Assembly (NCBI RefSeq): GCF_001544215.1
Contig: NZ_BCQB01000006.1
Span: 1 to 64,000 of the forward strand
DNA: 64,000 bases
Origin: Enterococcus durans NBRC 100479 = LMG 10746
GTDB taxonomy: Bacteria; Bacillota; Bacilli; Lactobacillales; Enterococcaceae
Direction: 5' to 3'
This document shows positions 37,582 through 47,725 of the stretch, piece after piece. The translations under genes were made by a program, and so were the position numbers. Every line of letters starts with the position of its first letter. The first letter of the stretch is position 1. The notes beneath the pieces were generated by a model that made no database searches, was not told the origin of the DNA, and saw only the letters and a list, made by a program, of their open reading frames with translations.

Positions 37582-40110
37582 TTATTCTCTCATTTTGATC
37601 ATTTTCTTACTAACTACCTTCTCTACCTCAACGATTATAAATAACATGATGATATTTAATAAGATTGGTAATTGCTGTTGTAGTGAAAGACTGGTTGTCC
37701 CAATCAAGTGTTGCATGAAGGGAAGATAAACGACCGCTGCCTGTAGGATGAAAAGGATTCCTAAAGAAATGAACAATGCTTTGTTTTTCAGCATTCTTTT
37801 ATTCAAGGAAGCATCTACTAATTCTCGGCAATTGATCATGTATAATGCTTGCGCGCCGACGATATTTTGTAAAAGCATGGTTTGCTGTAACGCTTGTCCC
37901 TCAAAGCGCATTGCCAGAAAGTAAGCTGGGATCATGATCAGCAAGGAGACATAAAAGATTCGAAAAACATTGTACCTCGTGAGAATTCCTTGCTTTGGAT
38001 CTCTAGGTGGTCTTGTCATCGTATCTTTCCCTGCCTGTTCGAATCCTAATGCGTAGGATAACGTGATCGTCGTGACCATATTTACCCAGAGAATTTGTAC
38101 AGGCGTCAACGGTAGTGGTTGGTTAGCCAACAACGCCCAGATAATGATCAATCCTTGTGCTAAAGCTGTTGGTAAGAAGAAGTTGATCGTCTTTTGCAGA
38201 TTGTCTAAAATTCTCCGTCCTTCTTTGACTGCTTTGGCAATCGTATGGAAATTATCATCTCCCAAAACCATATCTGCTGCTTGTTTACTGACTTCACTAC
38301 CCTTGATTCCCATAGCGATCCCGACATCTGCCCGCTTCAAAGCTGGAGCGTCATTGACTCCATCACCTGTCATCCCAACGATTTCCTCATTCTTTTGTAG
38401 CGCCTCAACGATTCGGAGTTTATGCTCTGGTGTCGTTCTGGCAAAAACATCCACTGTTTGGACCTTCACTGCTAATTCTTCCGCCGAGAGCTGATCCAAG
38501 TCGATTCCTTCTAATACAGTAGTGGTATGTTTCAACCCAATCTGCTCTGCAATAGCTTTTGCCGTGTCTTTGTGATCACCTGTGATCATTTTGACCGAAA
38601 TCCCTGCAGTTTGACATTCCTTGACAGCCTTGATTGCACTTTCTTTAGGCGGATCAATGATGCCAGCAATCCCGACAAACGTTAATTGCTCTAACGCTTC
38701 ATGTGTTAATGGTTGCTCATTCGGGACCACTTTATAAGCAAACCCGAGTACACGTTGCCCTTTCTGTGCTAAAGCTTTTGCTTTTTCTTGCCATTCTTTT
38801 AACTTTTCAGCCGTTAAGTCTGCTTTAGCCAGTAATACTTCCGGTGCTCCTTTGACATAAATGACTTTCCCATCTTGGTGTTCGTGCATCGTAGCCATGT
38901 ACTTGTAACTGGAGCTAAAAGGCAATTTTCCGTGTAACTTTTCCAAAGAAACTTCTGCATTTTCAGCATAGCGCAACAGCGCTAACTCTGTCGGATTCCC
39001 GTTTAACGCTGCTACACGTTGATCTGCTTTTGTTTGTGCTTCCTGACAATTTTTCATGATCGCAATCATTTTTTCTTTCTCATCTGTCAGAGTCTCTACA
39101 ACACTCATCTCGTTCTTTGTTAAGGTTCCTGTTTTATCCGAACAAATCACGGTCATTGAGCCGAGAGTTTCAACTGATGGTAACCCTTTGATGATTGCTT
39201 GCTCTTTCGCCATTTCATTCACACCCAATGAAAGGATCATCGTCAACACAGCTGGCAAACCTTCTGGGATCATTGACACGATCAAAGCAATGATCGTAGA
39301 AAAGAGAAAGTTCAATTCCAATCCGTAGCGGAATGTTGTGAAGAAAATCAGGAATAGGCTCAAGAAAATGATTCCGCGAAAAATCTGCTTATTCAACTGA
39401 TGGATTTTCCTGACAAGCGGCGTAGTCTGTTGTTCTACCGTTTGTAATGCTTGGTTGATCTTGCCGATTTCTGTTGAGTTGGCTGTTTCAACCACTACGC
39501 CAATTGCTGACCCCGTTTGTACTAACGTTCCTGAAAATGCCATGTTCACTTGGTCACCAGTAGCAACCGTCTTTTTGATCGTTGCGCTCGTTTTTTCAAT
39601 AGCTTCCGATTCCCCTGTCAAAGCAGCTTCTTCTACCATGAAGTCATGGACCTCAATCAGTCGAATATCTGCAGGAACGACATCGCCAGCTTTTAAAGCG
39701 ATAATGTCTCCGATGATCAGCTCTTTGGCCTCAACCAGTTCTTTGATCCCTTCCGTAAAGATCACAGCTTCTTGCCCCATCATCTCTTTTAATCCATTTA
39801 GTGATTCTTCTGCTTTACGCTCCTGCCAGTAGCCCACAAAACTATTCACGACGACCACAGCTAAAATGATGCTTCCTTCGATCACATCACCTGTGAAAAA
39901 TTTCAAAAGAGCCGCAATCAATAGTATGATCATCAGCAAATCGGTAAAGTGCTTGAAAAATTTCCTTAAAGGATGAACTTTCTTTTTGACTTCGATTTGA
40001 TTGTACCCATGTTTCGCTAAGCGTTTCGTCCGTTCTTCTTGTCCTAATCCATCTTGGGTTGTCTGAAGTGTCTGCATCGCCTGGTCAACTGTTTCTTTAT
40101 ACCACATCAT
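37582..40110 (-). CDS. P2-type cation-transporting ATPase
   Basis: This 842-residue ATPase contains, in order: cytoplasmic N-terminus, actuator motif EAALTGESEAI, membrane motif MIPEGLPAVL, phosphorylation motif ICSDKTGTLTKNEM, KGAPEVL nucleotide site and MVGMTGDGVNDAPALKRAD hinge. It resembles PMCA/SERCA-like P2 pumps, but the M6 motif reads WVNMVTTITLSYALGFE rather than the Ca-type NLVTDGLPATALG, so a Ca2+ role is uncertain and another cation is possible. RBS AGGAGGGATTGCC precedes an ATGATG start. It is a single-gene unit. Confidence 0.87.
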   Translation of the reverse strand: MMWYKETVDQAMQTLQTTQDGLGQEERTKRLAKHGYNQIEVKKKVHPLRKFFKHFTDLLMIILLIAALLKFFTGDVIEGSIILAVVVVNSFVGYWQERKAEESLNGLKEMMGQEAVIFTEGIKELVEAKELIIGDIIALKAGDVVPADIRLIEVHDFMVEEAALTGESEAIEKTSATIKKTVATGDQVNMAFSGTLVQTGSAIGVVVETANSTEIGKINQALQTVEQQTTPLVRKIHQLNKQIFRGIIFLSLFLIFFTTFRYGLELNFLFSTIIALIVSMIPEGLPAVLTMILSLGVNEMAKEQAIIKGLPSVETLGSMTVICSDKTGTLTKNEMSVVETLTDEKEKMIAIMKNCQEAQTKADQRVAALNGNPTELALLRYAENAEVSLEKLHGKLPFSSSYKYMATMHEHQDGKVIYVKGAPEVLLAKADLTAEKLKEWQEKAKALAQKGQRVLGFAYKVVPNEQPLTHEALEQLTFVGIAGIIDPPKESAIKAVKECQTAGISVKMITGDHKDTAKAIAEQIGLKHTTTVLEGIDLDQLSAEELAVKVQTVDVFARTTPEHKLRIVEALQKNEEIVGMTGDGVNDAPALKRADVGIAMGIKGSEVSKQAADMVLGDDNFHTIAKAVKEGRRILDNLQKTINFFLPTALAQGLIIIWALLANQPLPLTPVQILWVNMVTTITLSYALGFEQAGKDTMTRPPRDPKQGILTRYNVFRIFYVSLLIMIPAYFLAMRFEGQALQQTMLLQNIVGAQALYMINCRELVDASLNKRMLKNKALFISLGILFILQAAVVYLPFMQHLIGTTSLSLQQQLPILLNIIMLFIIVEVEKVVSKKMIKMRE

Positions 40111-40207
40111 GGCAATCCCTCCTGTTTCGATTTGATACTTTTATTATACGTAGGAGAGCCATGGATGAACGGCGATTATTTCAGAGAACCCTGAAATAAA
40201 TAATTTT

Positions 40208-40290
40208 AGAGGAGTTGCTTCTGCTCCCACCGTTTATTCGTTTTTAAAGAATGAGATAAAAGTATTTCTTACTTTTGTTCCACGCTCATT
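40208..40290. repeat. Family B repeat, half copy overlapping a stop codon
   Basis: It runs GGAGTTGCTTCTGCTCCCAC through CTTTTGTTCCACGCTCAT, i.e. only the right half of a family B element. The permease gene ending at 40269 uses the repeat for its last residues (MSVEQK-stop comes from GAGCGTGGAACAAAAGTAA on the minus strand). Confidence 0.75.
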
Positions 40291-41609
40291 TCTTTTTTAT
40301 GGCTGACGTGGATTTTTCTATACATCAGATTCAAGCCAATAAACCAACCAAGAGAAATCAATGGAATCATTCGGGTAGCTGATTCAAAAAACAGACTCAA
40401 TCCCACCATAAGGAAGAAAAGAAACGTTACTTTATCTCGATTTTTTTGTAGCAGATTGATTGGCAATTTAAGATGGGCACAAAGAATCGAAGACCAAACA
40501 AATAAAAAGCAAACTGTAGTCATTCCAGCTAATAATTGAAATAACATGCGACTATCTGCAACAAAAAAGTGTAGACACAACCCTAGCAAGAACATACCAC
40601 CTGTAAATAAAATGCCATGTAGCGGTACACTACGGGAAGAAATAAATAAAAACCATTTGGATAGATTTTTTTCTTTTGCCGTATTATATAAGATACGACT
40701 TGTACTGTAGATTGCACTATTCGTGGAGGATAAGGAAGCCACCAAGATGATAAAATTGATCATTCCCGCACCTTTCCTCCAATGGACCATTTGAAGCATC
40801 GTGACCAATGGACTTTCTTTTAAATCAAGATTTTGCCAGGGCACAACCAATAAAATCGCTACGATCGTTCCAATATAGAAAAAGAGAATGCGTGCAGGTA
40901 AACATTTGATTGCTTTTTTCAAATTTTCTTGTGGGTCGCTTGTTTCCCCTACTGTCAATCCAATCATCTCCACACCGTCAAAGCTAAATAATACCATTGG
41001 AAAAGAAGTAGCGATTCCTGTCAGCCCAAATGGGAAAAAGGAATGAATCGTTCCGAAATTCTCTTTGACTCCAATATGAGGTGTCTGAAAATGCCAGATG
41101 CTGATGCCGATACCCAACAAAATAAATAGGAAGATCCCAAAAATCTTGATCGTAGAAAAAAATGATTCTAATTCGCCAAACCAGCGTACAGCAACAATAT
41201 TGACGACGACCAACACACTAAGAACAAGGATTCCGCTAAGTAATGGCGAACTGTCAGGAAACCAAAAGCGAATATACAATCCTATCGCCGTTAATTCCGT
41301 CAACCCTGCTGCCATCCAACATAACCAATACGTCCAATTGACAAAAAAAGCCCAACGGTCACCCAGATAGTAATGAATGAAATTACCGATTGATTGAAAG
41401 TCGCTATTTGTTAAAAATAGATCACCCATTGCGTGCATCAAACTATAAATAGCAATTCTACAAATAAAATAAGTGAGTAAGACAGCCGGTCCAGCCAATC
41501 GGATTGCTTTAGCAGAACCTAAAAATAATCCTGTACCGATCGCACCTCCTAGCGCAATCATTTGGATATTTCGATTCGTTAAAGCTTTCTTCATTGTTGT
41601 TCGTTCCAT
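40269..41609 (-). CDS. Amino acid permease (APC family)
   Basis: This 446-residue, 12-segment permease carries the APC opening LTNRNIQMIALGGAIGTGLF. A further in-frame GTG lies at 41618; I use ATG 41609 after AAAGGTGAGTAAG. It belongs to the AAT branch (lysine/GABA/aromatic carriers). It is encoded downstream of the tyrosine permease in the same direction with a 16-base gap, so it probably belongs to the decarboxylase operon. It occupies the place where nhaC is found in other enterococcal tdc clusters. The last residues are contributed by a repeat. Confidence 0.85.
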   Translation of the reverse strand: MERTTMKKALTNRNIQMIALGGAIGTGLFLGSAKAIRLAGPAVLLTYFICRIAIYSLMHAMGDLFLTNSDFQSIGNFIHYYLGDRWAFFVNWTYWLCWMAAGLTELTAIGLYIRFWFPDSSPLLSGILVLSVLVVVNIVAVRWFGELESFFSTIKIFGIFLFILLGIGISIWHFQTPHIGVKENFGTIHSFFPFGLTGIATSFPMVLFSFDGVEMIGLTVGETSDPQENLKKAIKCLPARILFFYIGTIVAILLVVPWQNLDLKESPLVTMLQMVHWRKGAGMINFIILVASLSSTNSAIYSTSRILYNTAKEKNLSKWFLFISSRSVPLHGILFTGGMFLLGLCLHFFVADSRMLFQLLAGMTTVCFLFVWSSILCAHLKLPINLLQKNRDKVTFLFFLMVGLSLFFESATRMIPLISLGWFIGLNLMYRKIHVSHKKEMSVEQK

Positions 41610-41625
41610 CTTACTCACCTTTTCT

Positions 41626-43056
41626 TTATTCTTTGTTCAATTTGTCAGTTACTTCTTGCTCCCATGATGGTTTTCTGATTTTTTCGATACCCAAAGGTGC
41701 AAAAAATAAGACAAGGCTGATCGCAGTCACTGCAATCAAGTTGATCAATGTGCCTGCTTTCATCGTCAATCCCACAGAAAATACAATCGCTGCAAACAAG
41801 ATAAGGACAACGATCCAAGCACCTAGATTGCTATTGCTTCCTTTCTTGCCGATTCTAAATGGTCGTTTGTATTCAGGATGAGCCTGTCTTAATTTCAAGA
41901 TAGCGATCCCCATGATCACATAGACGATACAATAGATAACTGTGGTTGAATTGACTAACATCAAGAAAGCTTGATTGACTCCAGGAATCAATAGATAAAA
42001 CAATGCAAAAATCGAAATAATTGTTGACTGAGTTAAAATCACTGATTTTGAAACATCAAATTGATTCGTTTTCCAAAAGTTGAATTTTGGTGGGTAAGCT
42101 CCTTTTCTGGCACTTGCGGTAACTGTTTTCGCAGGTCCCGAAGCCCAAGCAGACAACTGTACAGCAACTCCGACAAAAACAAGCAGACTGAAAATATTCA
42201 CGATGATATGTGGTAACCCCAAGATTTGACAATAGATGGAGATAGATTGAGCAATATTGTTTAATTCCATTTGTCCTTTTGGTACCACATTCGCTACAAC
42301 TAGCGCATTTAGCGTATTCACCAAAAACAAGAAAATCAAAGCAGCAAAAATCCCGTGAATATAAGTTTTCACTGGATTTTTAAGACGAGTAATATAAACA
42401 GAAGACATTTCGATCCCAGTAAAAATAAACATGATTGGTGCAAAATAAACAAATGAGCTAGCTGTTTTCGCATCAGGAATCAATTTTTCCCATGAGAAAC
42501 TTCCTAATGTGCCATGTGGTAAAATACCCACCTTGATCCAAGTAATGATGCCTAATAGAAGCATCATCGCTAAAGGAATATATAGTCCTAGCCAGACACC
42601 AATCTTTCCGCCGATCTTTGCCATATCGAATTTCAAATTCAATAAGGTAACGATCCAATAAACAACTAAGATCACAACTAACGTAAACTTGCTATTCAAC
42701 CCAAGTGGCACGTTGTCGATGATATTTCCAAATAATGGCGCAAGAGCAGAAGCAACCATCACCATTCCAGGAAACATTTGGACCCATAGAAGCCAAGAAA
42801 CAACAAAGCCCCATTTTCTTCCTAAAGAATTAGATACCCACAACTCTGGCCCGCCATTTTGTGGAAACATCCCGGCAAACTCTCCAGAGATCAATGAAAT
42901 CGGAAACGCATAGAATAATACCGCCACAAGCATGTAAAACAACATCGTCCAGCCAGTCGCAGCCACATCTGGGATATTTCGGACACTAGCAACAAGCGCA
43001 CAAGTCATCCCAATAAAGGTCAGCGTGGTAATTTGTTTGGATTTTGAATCCGCCAT
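41626..43056 (-). CDS. tyrP: Tyrosine/tyramine-type antiporter (APC family)
   Basis: This 476-residue transporter starts MADSKSKQITTLTFIGMTCA at ATG 43056. Twelve membrane segments; VASVRNIPDVAATGWTMLFY and FAGMFPQNGGPELWVSNSLG match TyrP/GadC-like exchangers. It sits downstream of the decarboxylase gene and would import the aromatic amino acid and export the amine, giving proton motive force and acid resistance. Substrate is inferred from position and family. Confidence 0.87.
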   Translation of the reverse strand: MADSKSKQITTLTFIGMTCALVASVRNIPDVAATGWTMLFYMLVAVLFYAFPISLISGEFAGMFPQNGGPELWVSNSLGRKWGFVVSWLLWVQMFPGMVMVASALAPLFGNIIDNVPLGLNSKFTLVVILVVYWIVTLLNLKFDMAKIGGKIGVWLGLYIPLAMMLLLGIITWIKVGILPHGTLGSFSWEKLIPDAKTASSFVYFAPIMFIFTGIEMSSVYITRLKNPVKTYIHGIFAALIFLFLVNTLNALVVANVVPKGQMELNNIAQSISIYCQILGLPHIIVNIFSLLVFVGVAVQLSAWASGPAKTVTASARKGAYPPKFNFWKTNQFDVSKSVILTQSTIISIFALFYLLIPGVNQAFLMLVNSTTVIYCIVYVIMGIAILKLRQAHPEYKRPFRIGKKGSNSNLGAWIVVLILFAAIVFSVGLTMKAGTLINLIAVTAISLVLFFAPLGIEKIRKPSWEQEVTDKLNKE

Positions 43057-43089
43057 TTTATTTTTCCTTCTTTCTATCACAGACAAATA

Positions 43090-43274
43090 AACCGTCTAGC
43101 TTTCTGAATGCCACAGGGGGAATGAGATCATAGCAGCAAGAACGCTTTTTATATCAGTCAAAATACACGTGCAATTTTGAAAAATAAATATTGACGTTTT
43201 TCTTATAGATACTTACTTTTATGATCTCCTGTGGACAAGCTGGGGAAGTGTCTTTCATTCATTGCTAGACGGTT
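43090..43274. repeat. Long interrupted inverted repeat between decarboxylase and antiporter genes
   Basis: AACCGTCTAGC (43090-43100) pairs with GCTAGACGGTT (43264-43274); TGAATG with CATTCA, CCACAG with CTGTGG and GAGATCAT (43124-43131) with ATGATCTC (43221-43228). The arms cover about 40 bases and enclose about 90 bases without a gene. It could be a structured mRNA leader for tyrP or a MITE-like insertion. Confidence 0.65.
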
Positions 43275-43288
43275 CACGATTCGTTTTT

Positions 43289-45121
43289 TTATAGTAATTC
43301 GTTCAATTTCTTTTCAATGGCTTTTGTGATCGCATCTGTATAAAATTTAAAAATCTTATCATCATTCAAATAAGGCGTCATGATTGCGGCTCTCAACAAA
43401 GTCACTTGTTGTTCTTTTTGCCATTCCTCTTTTGAGAGTCCTAGGCTTTCAATAAATTTCACTGGCGAATCACCATAATCCGCTTTTGTAAAGGTCGTAT
43501 GTGAAGTAATAAAGCGTTCATCATACACATCTCCATCCATATAAGAAGAGACATCAAACATTTTTTCATTTAAGTCGTTGATCTTCTTCAAATCTGTGCA
43601 ATCTTGGACTTTGAATACCCAGTCGACCATGTTGAAATCAGGATGATTCAATGGATGAACTTCGATTGTTTTTCCTTTGACTGTAAAGCTTAATTGACCT
43701 AAGAATTCTCTGAAACGTTGCGCAGCTTCGATCGATGCACCAATCAATTGCCCATATCCAGTCACATTCAACGGTAAGACCCGATGAGCTGTCCAAACTG
43801 CGGCGGCTGTTGCTCCAGCTTTTGATCCTTCTAGAATATATGCACCTAACATATCGGGCGCTTTGACTGATTTTTCAAAAACATAAGGAGCAAAATAAGA
43901 AATGATGTTCCGCATGTTTTTATGTTTGATGACGATACCGCCAGCTGCATAAGGAACATACCCCATCTTATGAGGATCGATCGTCACAGAGTCCGCTTCA
44001 GTGATTGCCTTAAAGCCATCATAAACACTTTTATCGATTTTCACTTGATGATGAAATACTTGATGTTCCTCGAAGAACTCAGTCAATGATTCATAAGGAA
44101 CAAATTCACCTGCTTCATTCAAGAATAAGGAACGAGCATAACCACCATATGCTGCATCGACATGGAGATAGAAATAGATTCCTTCTCCTCGTAATTTTTC
44201 ACGTAATTCTACGATTTTATCAACGCTGTCAACTTGTCCTTCTTCTGTCGTTCCAACAACAGCTACAACACCAAGAATAGGGATTTTTTGTTCTGCTAAC
44301 TCGCGGATCGTTTTTTCTAATTCCGCCACATCCATGCGATAATCTTCTTGTACTGGGATAGCGATCATTTGATCTAGTCCTACTCCACAAATGTCTAGAG
44401 CCTTCATCCATGAATAATGTTTGGTTTGTGGCACTAGCCATTTACCTAATTCTTGGATATGTTTTCCGCTACGAGAAGACGCAGCTTTCACTGCATCCAA
44501 CTCTTCATCTGTAAATTTTTCGATCATTTCGAGTATTTCTTCAACAGAAAGGTTCAATAATTCCCATTCTGTCTTATTCTCAACTTTTTCTGGGAAGACT
44601 TCTTTCACCGCTAATGGAATTGATTTGATGCAACGTGCGTACCACAGACCTTCTAAATTGGCAATCGATCCATCCGCTGTAATATGGCCCCAACCATCTG
44701 TCATATTGAATAAATCGGCAAAGTCTTGACCAACCTCTGCTTCCATTTGTGAGGTAGCCATTGAGGATTCTAAGGCAACGTTATTAGGATTCCAAAGCAT
44801 GGCATAATTATAAGCTAGTAAGGAAGGCATCAACGTTTCTGCATTCATTTGCCCCCAATAACGACCGGCAGAATGCCAAGGAATCGAACCAGCACGCATC
44901 CGTTCACTGACTTCATCCAATACTGTCATCATTCGTTCTCGGGTGGCGATGTATCGTGGAGCCAATTTATCTTCCTCGCTGATTGCAGGAAGATCACCAG
45001 GAAGGTAGTTTTCTCTCCATCCAAGATGTTCATCGACCATCTTGTTCAATAACATTTTGTAAACTGCACCATTTTCTGCTTTGTCGCCAATAAAGACGGC
45101 TTTGATATCCATATCTTTCAT
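43289..45121 (-). CDS. Aromatic L-amino acid (tyrosine) decarboxylase
   Basis: This 610-residue PLP enzyme is of the enterococcal/lactobacillar TyrDC type. PLP-binding Lys is in [18 protein letters not shown]; other motifs are [36 protein letters not shown] and [20 protein letters not shown]. It decarboxylates tyrosine (and often phenylalanine or L-DOPA) to the amine. The start ATG 45121 follows GGAGGTAATGAAAC. The classic tyrS gene is absent upstream; instead a divergent Mga-type regulator follows. It appears to be a paralogue of classical TdcA; the preferred substrate is uncertain. Confidence 0.9.
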   Translation of the reverse strand: MKDMDIKAVFIGDKAENGAVYKMLLNKMVDEHLGWRENYLPGDLPAISEEDKLAPRYIATRERMMTVLDEVSERMRAGSIPWHSAGRYWGQMNAETLMPSLLAYNYAMLWNPNNVALESSMATSQMEAEVGQDFADLFNMTDGWGHITADGSIANLEGLWYARCIKSIPLAVKEVFPEKVENKTEWELLNLSVEEILEMIEKFTDEELDAVKAASSRSGKHIQELGKWLVPQTKHYSWMKALDICGVGLDQMIAIPVQEDYRMDVAELEKTIRELAEQKIPILGVVAVVGTTEEGQVDSVDKIVELREKLRGEGIYFYLHVDAAYGGYARSLFLNEAGEFVPYESLTEFFEEHQVFHHQVKIDKSVYDGFKAITEADSVTIDPHKMGYVPYAAGGIVIKHKNMRNIISYFAPYVFEKSVKAPDMLGAYILEGSKAGATAAAVWTAHRVLPLNVTGYGQLIGASIEAAQRFREFLGQLSFTVKGKTIEVHPLNHPDFNMVDWVFKVQDCTDLKKINDLNEKMFDVSSYMDGDVYDERFITSHTTFTKADYGDSPVKFIESLGLSKEEWQKEQQVTLLRAAIMTPYLNDDKIFKFYTDAITKAIEKKLNELL

Positions 45122-45613
45122 GTTTCATTACCTCCATTTTTTTCGTTGGCCAACGTGTTGCAACTGCAGATGTTTCGTGCATCTGTATCACACAGCTGAC
45201 TATAGACCCAAAAAATGAGATAATTTTTTTTATAACAAGTAAAAAAACAGGCTGATTTCTAAAAAAAAGAAATAAAGTTAGATTTTTCTGAATTTTCTTT
45301 GCGCAAAACCGAATATTTCAATCCTATAAATGTCACCAATTACTTCTACAATAAAATCAAATCATTTTAAAAATGAACAATAAAAACCATTCTTATTATT
45401 TCATTCGCATCTCCATCTATTCTATTATGCATTTGTTTAATTTTCACATTCATTTTTTCTCTATATTTTTTTATTATTTCATTTTTTATAACAAAAAAAG
45501 CCTTAAAAAAGCAAATAAAAAGACATTTCAGAAAAATATTCATGTTTTCACTTTCGAAACATGGCATAATTAATATGCATTTGCTCAATTATTTACAATG
45601 TGGAGGAGTCTTA
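45122..45613. other. AT-rich divergent regulatory region
   Basis: About 490 bases separate the decarboxylase and the Mga-type regulator genes. I see no gene. Close to the decarboxylase start there are a GTTGGCCAAC palindrome (45144-45153) and a CAGATG-N7-CATCTG hairpin (45170-45188) that would lie in its mRNA leader. The rest is strongly AT-rich with scattered short frames that have no ribosome sites. Confidence 0.5.
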
Positions 45614-47035
45614 ATGATTGAAGCCTATTTAGAAAAAAACATTTTACGTCAATTGTTTCTTTGCGGCCAATTCTACACAACGAAAGAAATCGACTTGGAT
45701 ACGACCTCAAAATTATTACGAGTCTGCAAAACAACTTTATTGAACGATATCAAAGCATTGAAAAAAGAATTAGCACCAGATGTGATCTATGCAACAAGAG
45801 ATAAAGATCATTATTCTTTATATTTCACGCCAGATGTTCCACGATTCCATTTGATGCAGCAACTAGCTCGCCCTTCTTTATTTCTAAAAACAGTCCAGTT
45901 GTATTTAGAAGAAGAGCCAGACTATATCCAATTAACAGAAGTAGAATTTGTTTCTGTCAGCAAAGCCTATTCATTAAAAAAGCAAGTTCTTGACTATTTT
46001 TCCGATTGCGGAATCAAGATCGATCATTGTTCCCCAAAATTTACAGAAATCGAACGCAGATTGTTGCTCCTGAATGTCGCTTATCGAACAGGCATCCTAA
46101 AAGTACCTACTTTACCGCCAGATTATTGGGACGAAGTCGAAACTTTTATTAACTCTTTAACAGCGAAATGTGGTCGGATCTATGATAAAGAAAATCGGGA
46201 AATTCTACGTATGGGGCTATTAGTTAGTTATATCAGTCAGCGTACTTGGCCTCTATCGACGAATGCTCATTTCATCGAAGAAATCCAAAAGCGCCCGATC
46301 TATGCTTATGTAAAAGAGATATGGGAAAAAACGAATCTCAAAAATCATTATGTACCCGATGAATTCTATTTTGTCTTAGTGCTATTCAACTTATGTGATT
46401 ACGGTTTTGATTCTTATGAAGCAATCGAAGAAGATTTCCGCCAATTACATCAAGTCTTTATTGAAGATAGTCAGGAAATCAAAGAGTTGATCCACCGATT
46501 TGAAACTCATTTCGATTACCCCTTTCTTGGAAATAAAGCATTCGAGCGTGCATTGATCCGCTTGATGCGCTCTACTTGGGACAACTACCAATTATTTATG
46601 CCAGAAAAGTTTTATCTATTATCAGAGGAACAACAACGATTATTGGCAGAGGTACTTCCTTTATTTCAACAATGGCAAGCACAGTTACCTTATGATCTAA
46701 GAATCAATAATAATAGTTTAGATGCATTTATTATTGAACTAAGTGGCATTTTACGTCTCGACAAATCTCGCTTTCATATCTATATCGTCACTAACTCAGA
46801 TGTTCGCTATTTGATTTATCGCGAGGCTTTGGAAAAAGTAACTACCTGTATCCTTCATGTAGAACCCACTATCTATAATCAACTTACCGAAGAGTTGAAA
46901 ACACTCGCAACAAAAGAAAATACCAAGATTTTGTGTGAACGTACACTTTATACACCAGATGCTATCCCTTTTTCCGGTATCATTCCTGTTTCTGTCGATA
47001 CCATTGAAAAAGCGATCTTCTTAGCTGTAAAGTGA
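45614..47035 (+). CDS. Mga-type helix-turn-helix regulator, adjacent to decarboxylase operon
   Basis: This 473-residue regulator starts MIEAYLEKNILRQLFLCGQF at ATG 45614 after TGGAGGAGTCTTA. It has an HTH (LLRVCKTTLLNDIKALKKEL) and a long helical Mga-like region. It is divergent from the decarboxylase gene and so is its most likely regulator, perhaps in response to acid or amino acid. It is distantly similar in layout to the regulator at 35600. The C-terminal region (HIYIVTNSDVRYLIYREALE) resembles a degenerate EIIB-like domain. Confidence 0.8.
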   Translation: MIEAYLEKNILRQLFLCGQFYTTKEIDLDTTSKLLRVCKTTLLNDIKALKKELAPDVIYATRDKDHYSLYFTPDVPRFHLMQQLARPSLFLKTVQLYLEEEPDYIQLTEVEFVSVSKAYSLKKQVLDYFSDCGIKIDHCSPKFTEIERRLLLLNVAYRTGILKVPTLPPDYWDEVETFINSLTAKCGRIYDKENREILRMGLLVSYISQRTWPLSTNAHFIEEIQKRPIYAYVKEIWEKTNLKNHYVPDEFYFVLVLFNLCDYGFDSYEAIEEDFRQLHQVFIEDSQEIKELIHRFETHFDYPFLGNKAFERALIRLMRSTWDNYQLFMPEKFYLLSEEQQRLLAEVLPLFQQWQAQLPYDLRINNNSLDAFIIELSGILRLDKSRFHIYIVTNSDVRYLIYREALEKVTTCILHVEPTIYNQLTEELKTLATKENTKILCERTLYTPDAIPFSGIIPVSVDTIEKAIFLAVK

Positions 47036-47115
47036 TATTTCAAGCCTTGGTTTAAGATGTCCACTATTGCCTATTTATTTCAGTAACAATCCTTAACAAC
47101 ATCTCAAGGCATAAA

Positions 47116-47290
47116 AAGAGAGGTTGGGACAGAAGTGTTTAACTCCGAGAAATAAGAAGAAATGAACGAAAATTGCTTTTCAAATTTTTGTGAATTTCGG
47201 CTTATTTAAGAAGGAGTTGCTTCTGCTCCCACCGTTTATTCGTTTTTAAAGAGTGGGACAAAAGTGTTTCTTACTTTTGTTCCACTCTCT
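47116..47290. repeat. Family B repeat, full-length copy
   Basis: It runs AGAGAGGTTGGGACAGAAG...TTGTTCCACTCTCT. Left part: CTCCGAGAAATAAGAAG...CTTATTTAAGAAGGAG hairpin with a variable inner stem. Right part: GAGTGGGACAAAAGT...ACTTTTGTTCCACTC, an obvious bidirectional terminator-like hairpin. It lies between the convergent Mga-type gene and the DUF1622 pair and would terminate both. The 47036-47365 gap contains nothing else. Confidence 0.85.
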
Positions 47291-47365
47291 TTGGTCTATT
47301 TTTCGAAACATCTACTTCAACTGCTCCATTGGATTTATAGGAAATGAGAACAATTTTTCCCTTAC

Positions 47366-47725
47366 TTATTGTGTTTCTACTGAACCAATTTCTTTATTCA
47401 AAAAATACGAAATGACTGTTCGGATAACCACCAATGCCGCCAATTGAAAGATATCCTGCAATGTCGGTTTGATGATTGACTCAATGATCCCAGCTGAAAT
47501 CAGGATTTCCAGGCTTAAGAGAATGTAGCCACCCAACATCTTCTTGATCGCATTATTTTGAAAGATTCGTTCTTCTTTCGCCATTTTTTTATCCAATGAG
47601 AAAAAGATAAAATCTTTCAATGCTAACCACGCCCCCCATAAAAGAAGCCCAATCGCAAATAGATCGATCAGTAGTACTAACCACTCCAAATAAAGAGCCA
47701 ATCCATCGATCATCTCAGCTTTCAT
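47366..47725 (-). CDS. DUF1622 family membrane protein (second of a tandem pair)
   Basis: This 119-residue protein has three predicted membrane segments. Its C-terminal half (LLSLEILISAGIIESIIKPT, AALVVIRTVISYFLNKEIGS) is the DUF1622 signature. It starts at ATG 47725 behind AGGAGGGGATGACAG, overlapping the upstream paralogue by 11 bases. The two are about half identical in their C-terminal halves. The role of DUF1622 is unknown. Confidence 0.82.
   Translation of the reverse strand: MKAEMIDGLALYLEWLVLLIDLFAIGLLLWGAWLALKDFIFFSLDKKMAKEERIFQNNAIKKMLGGYILLSLEILISAGIIESIIKPTLQDIFQLAALVVIRTVISYFLNKEIGSVETQ

Noticed and set aside
45361-45588. Overlapping short frames on both strands of about 65-73 codons
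   Set aside because: Low-complexity AT-rich sequence rich in Phe/Ile/Lys, no ribosome sites; treated as a regulatory gap.
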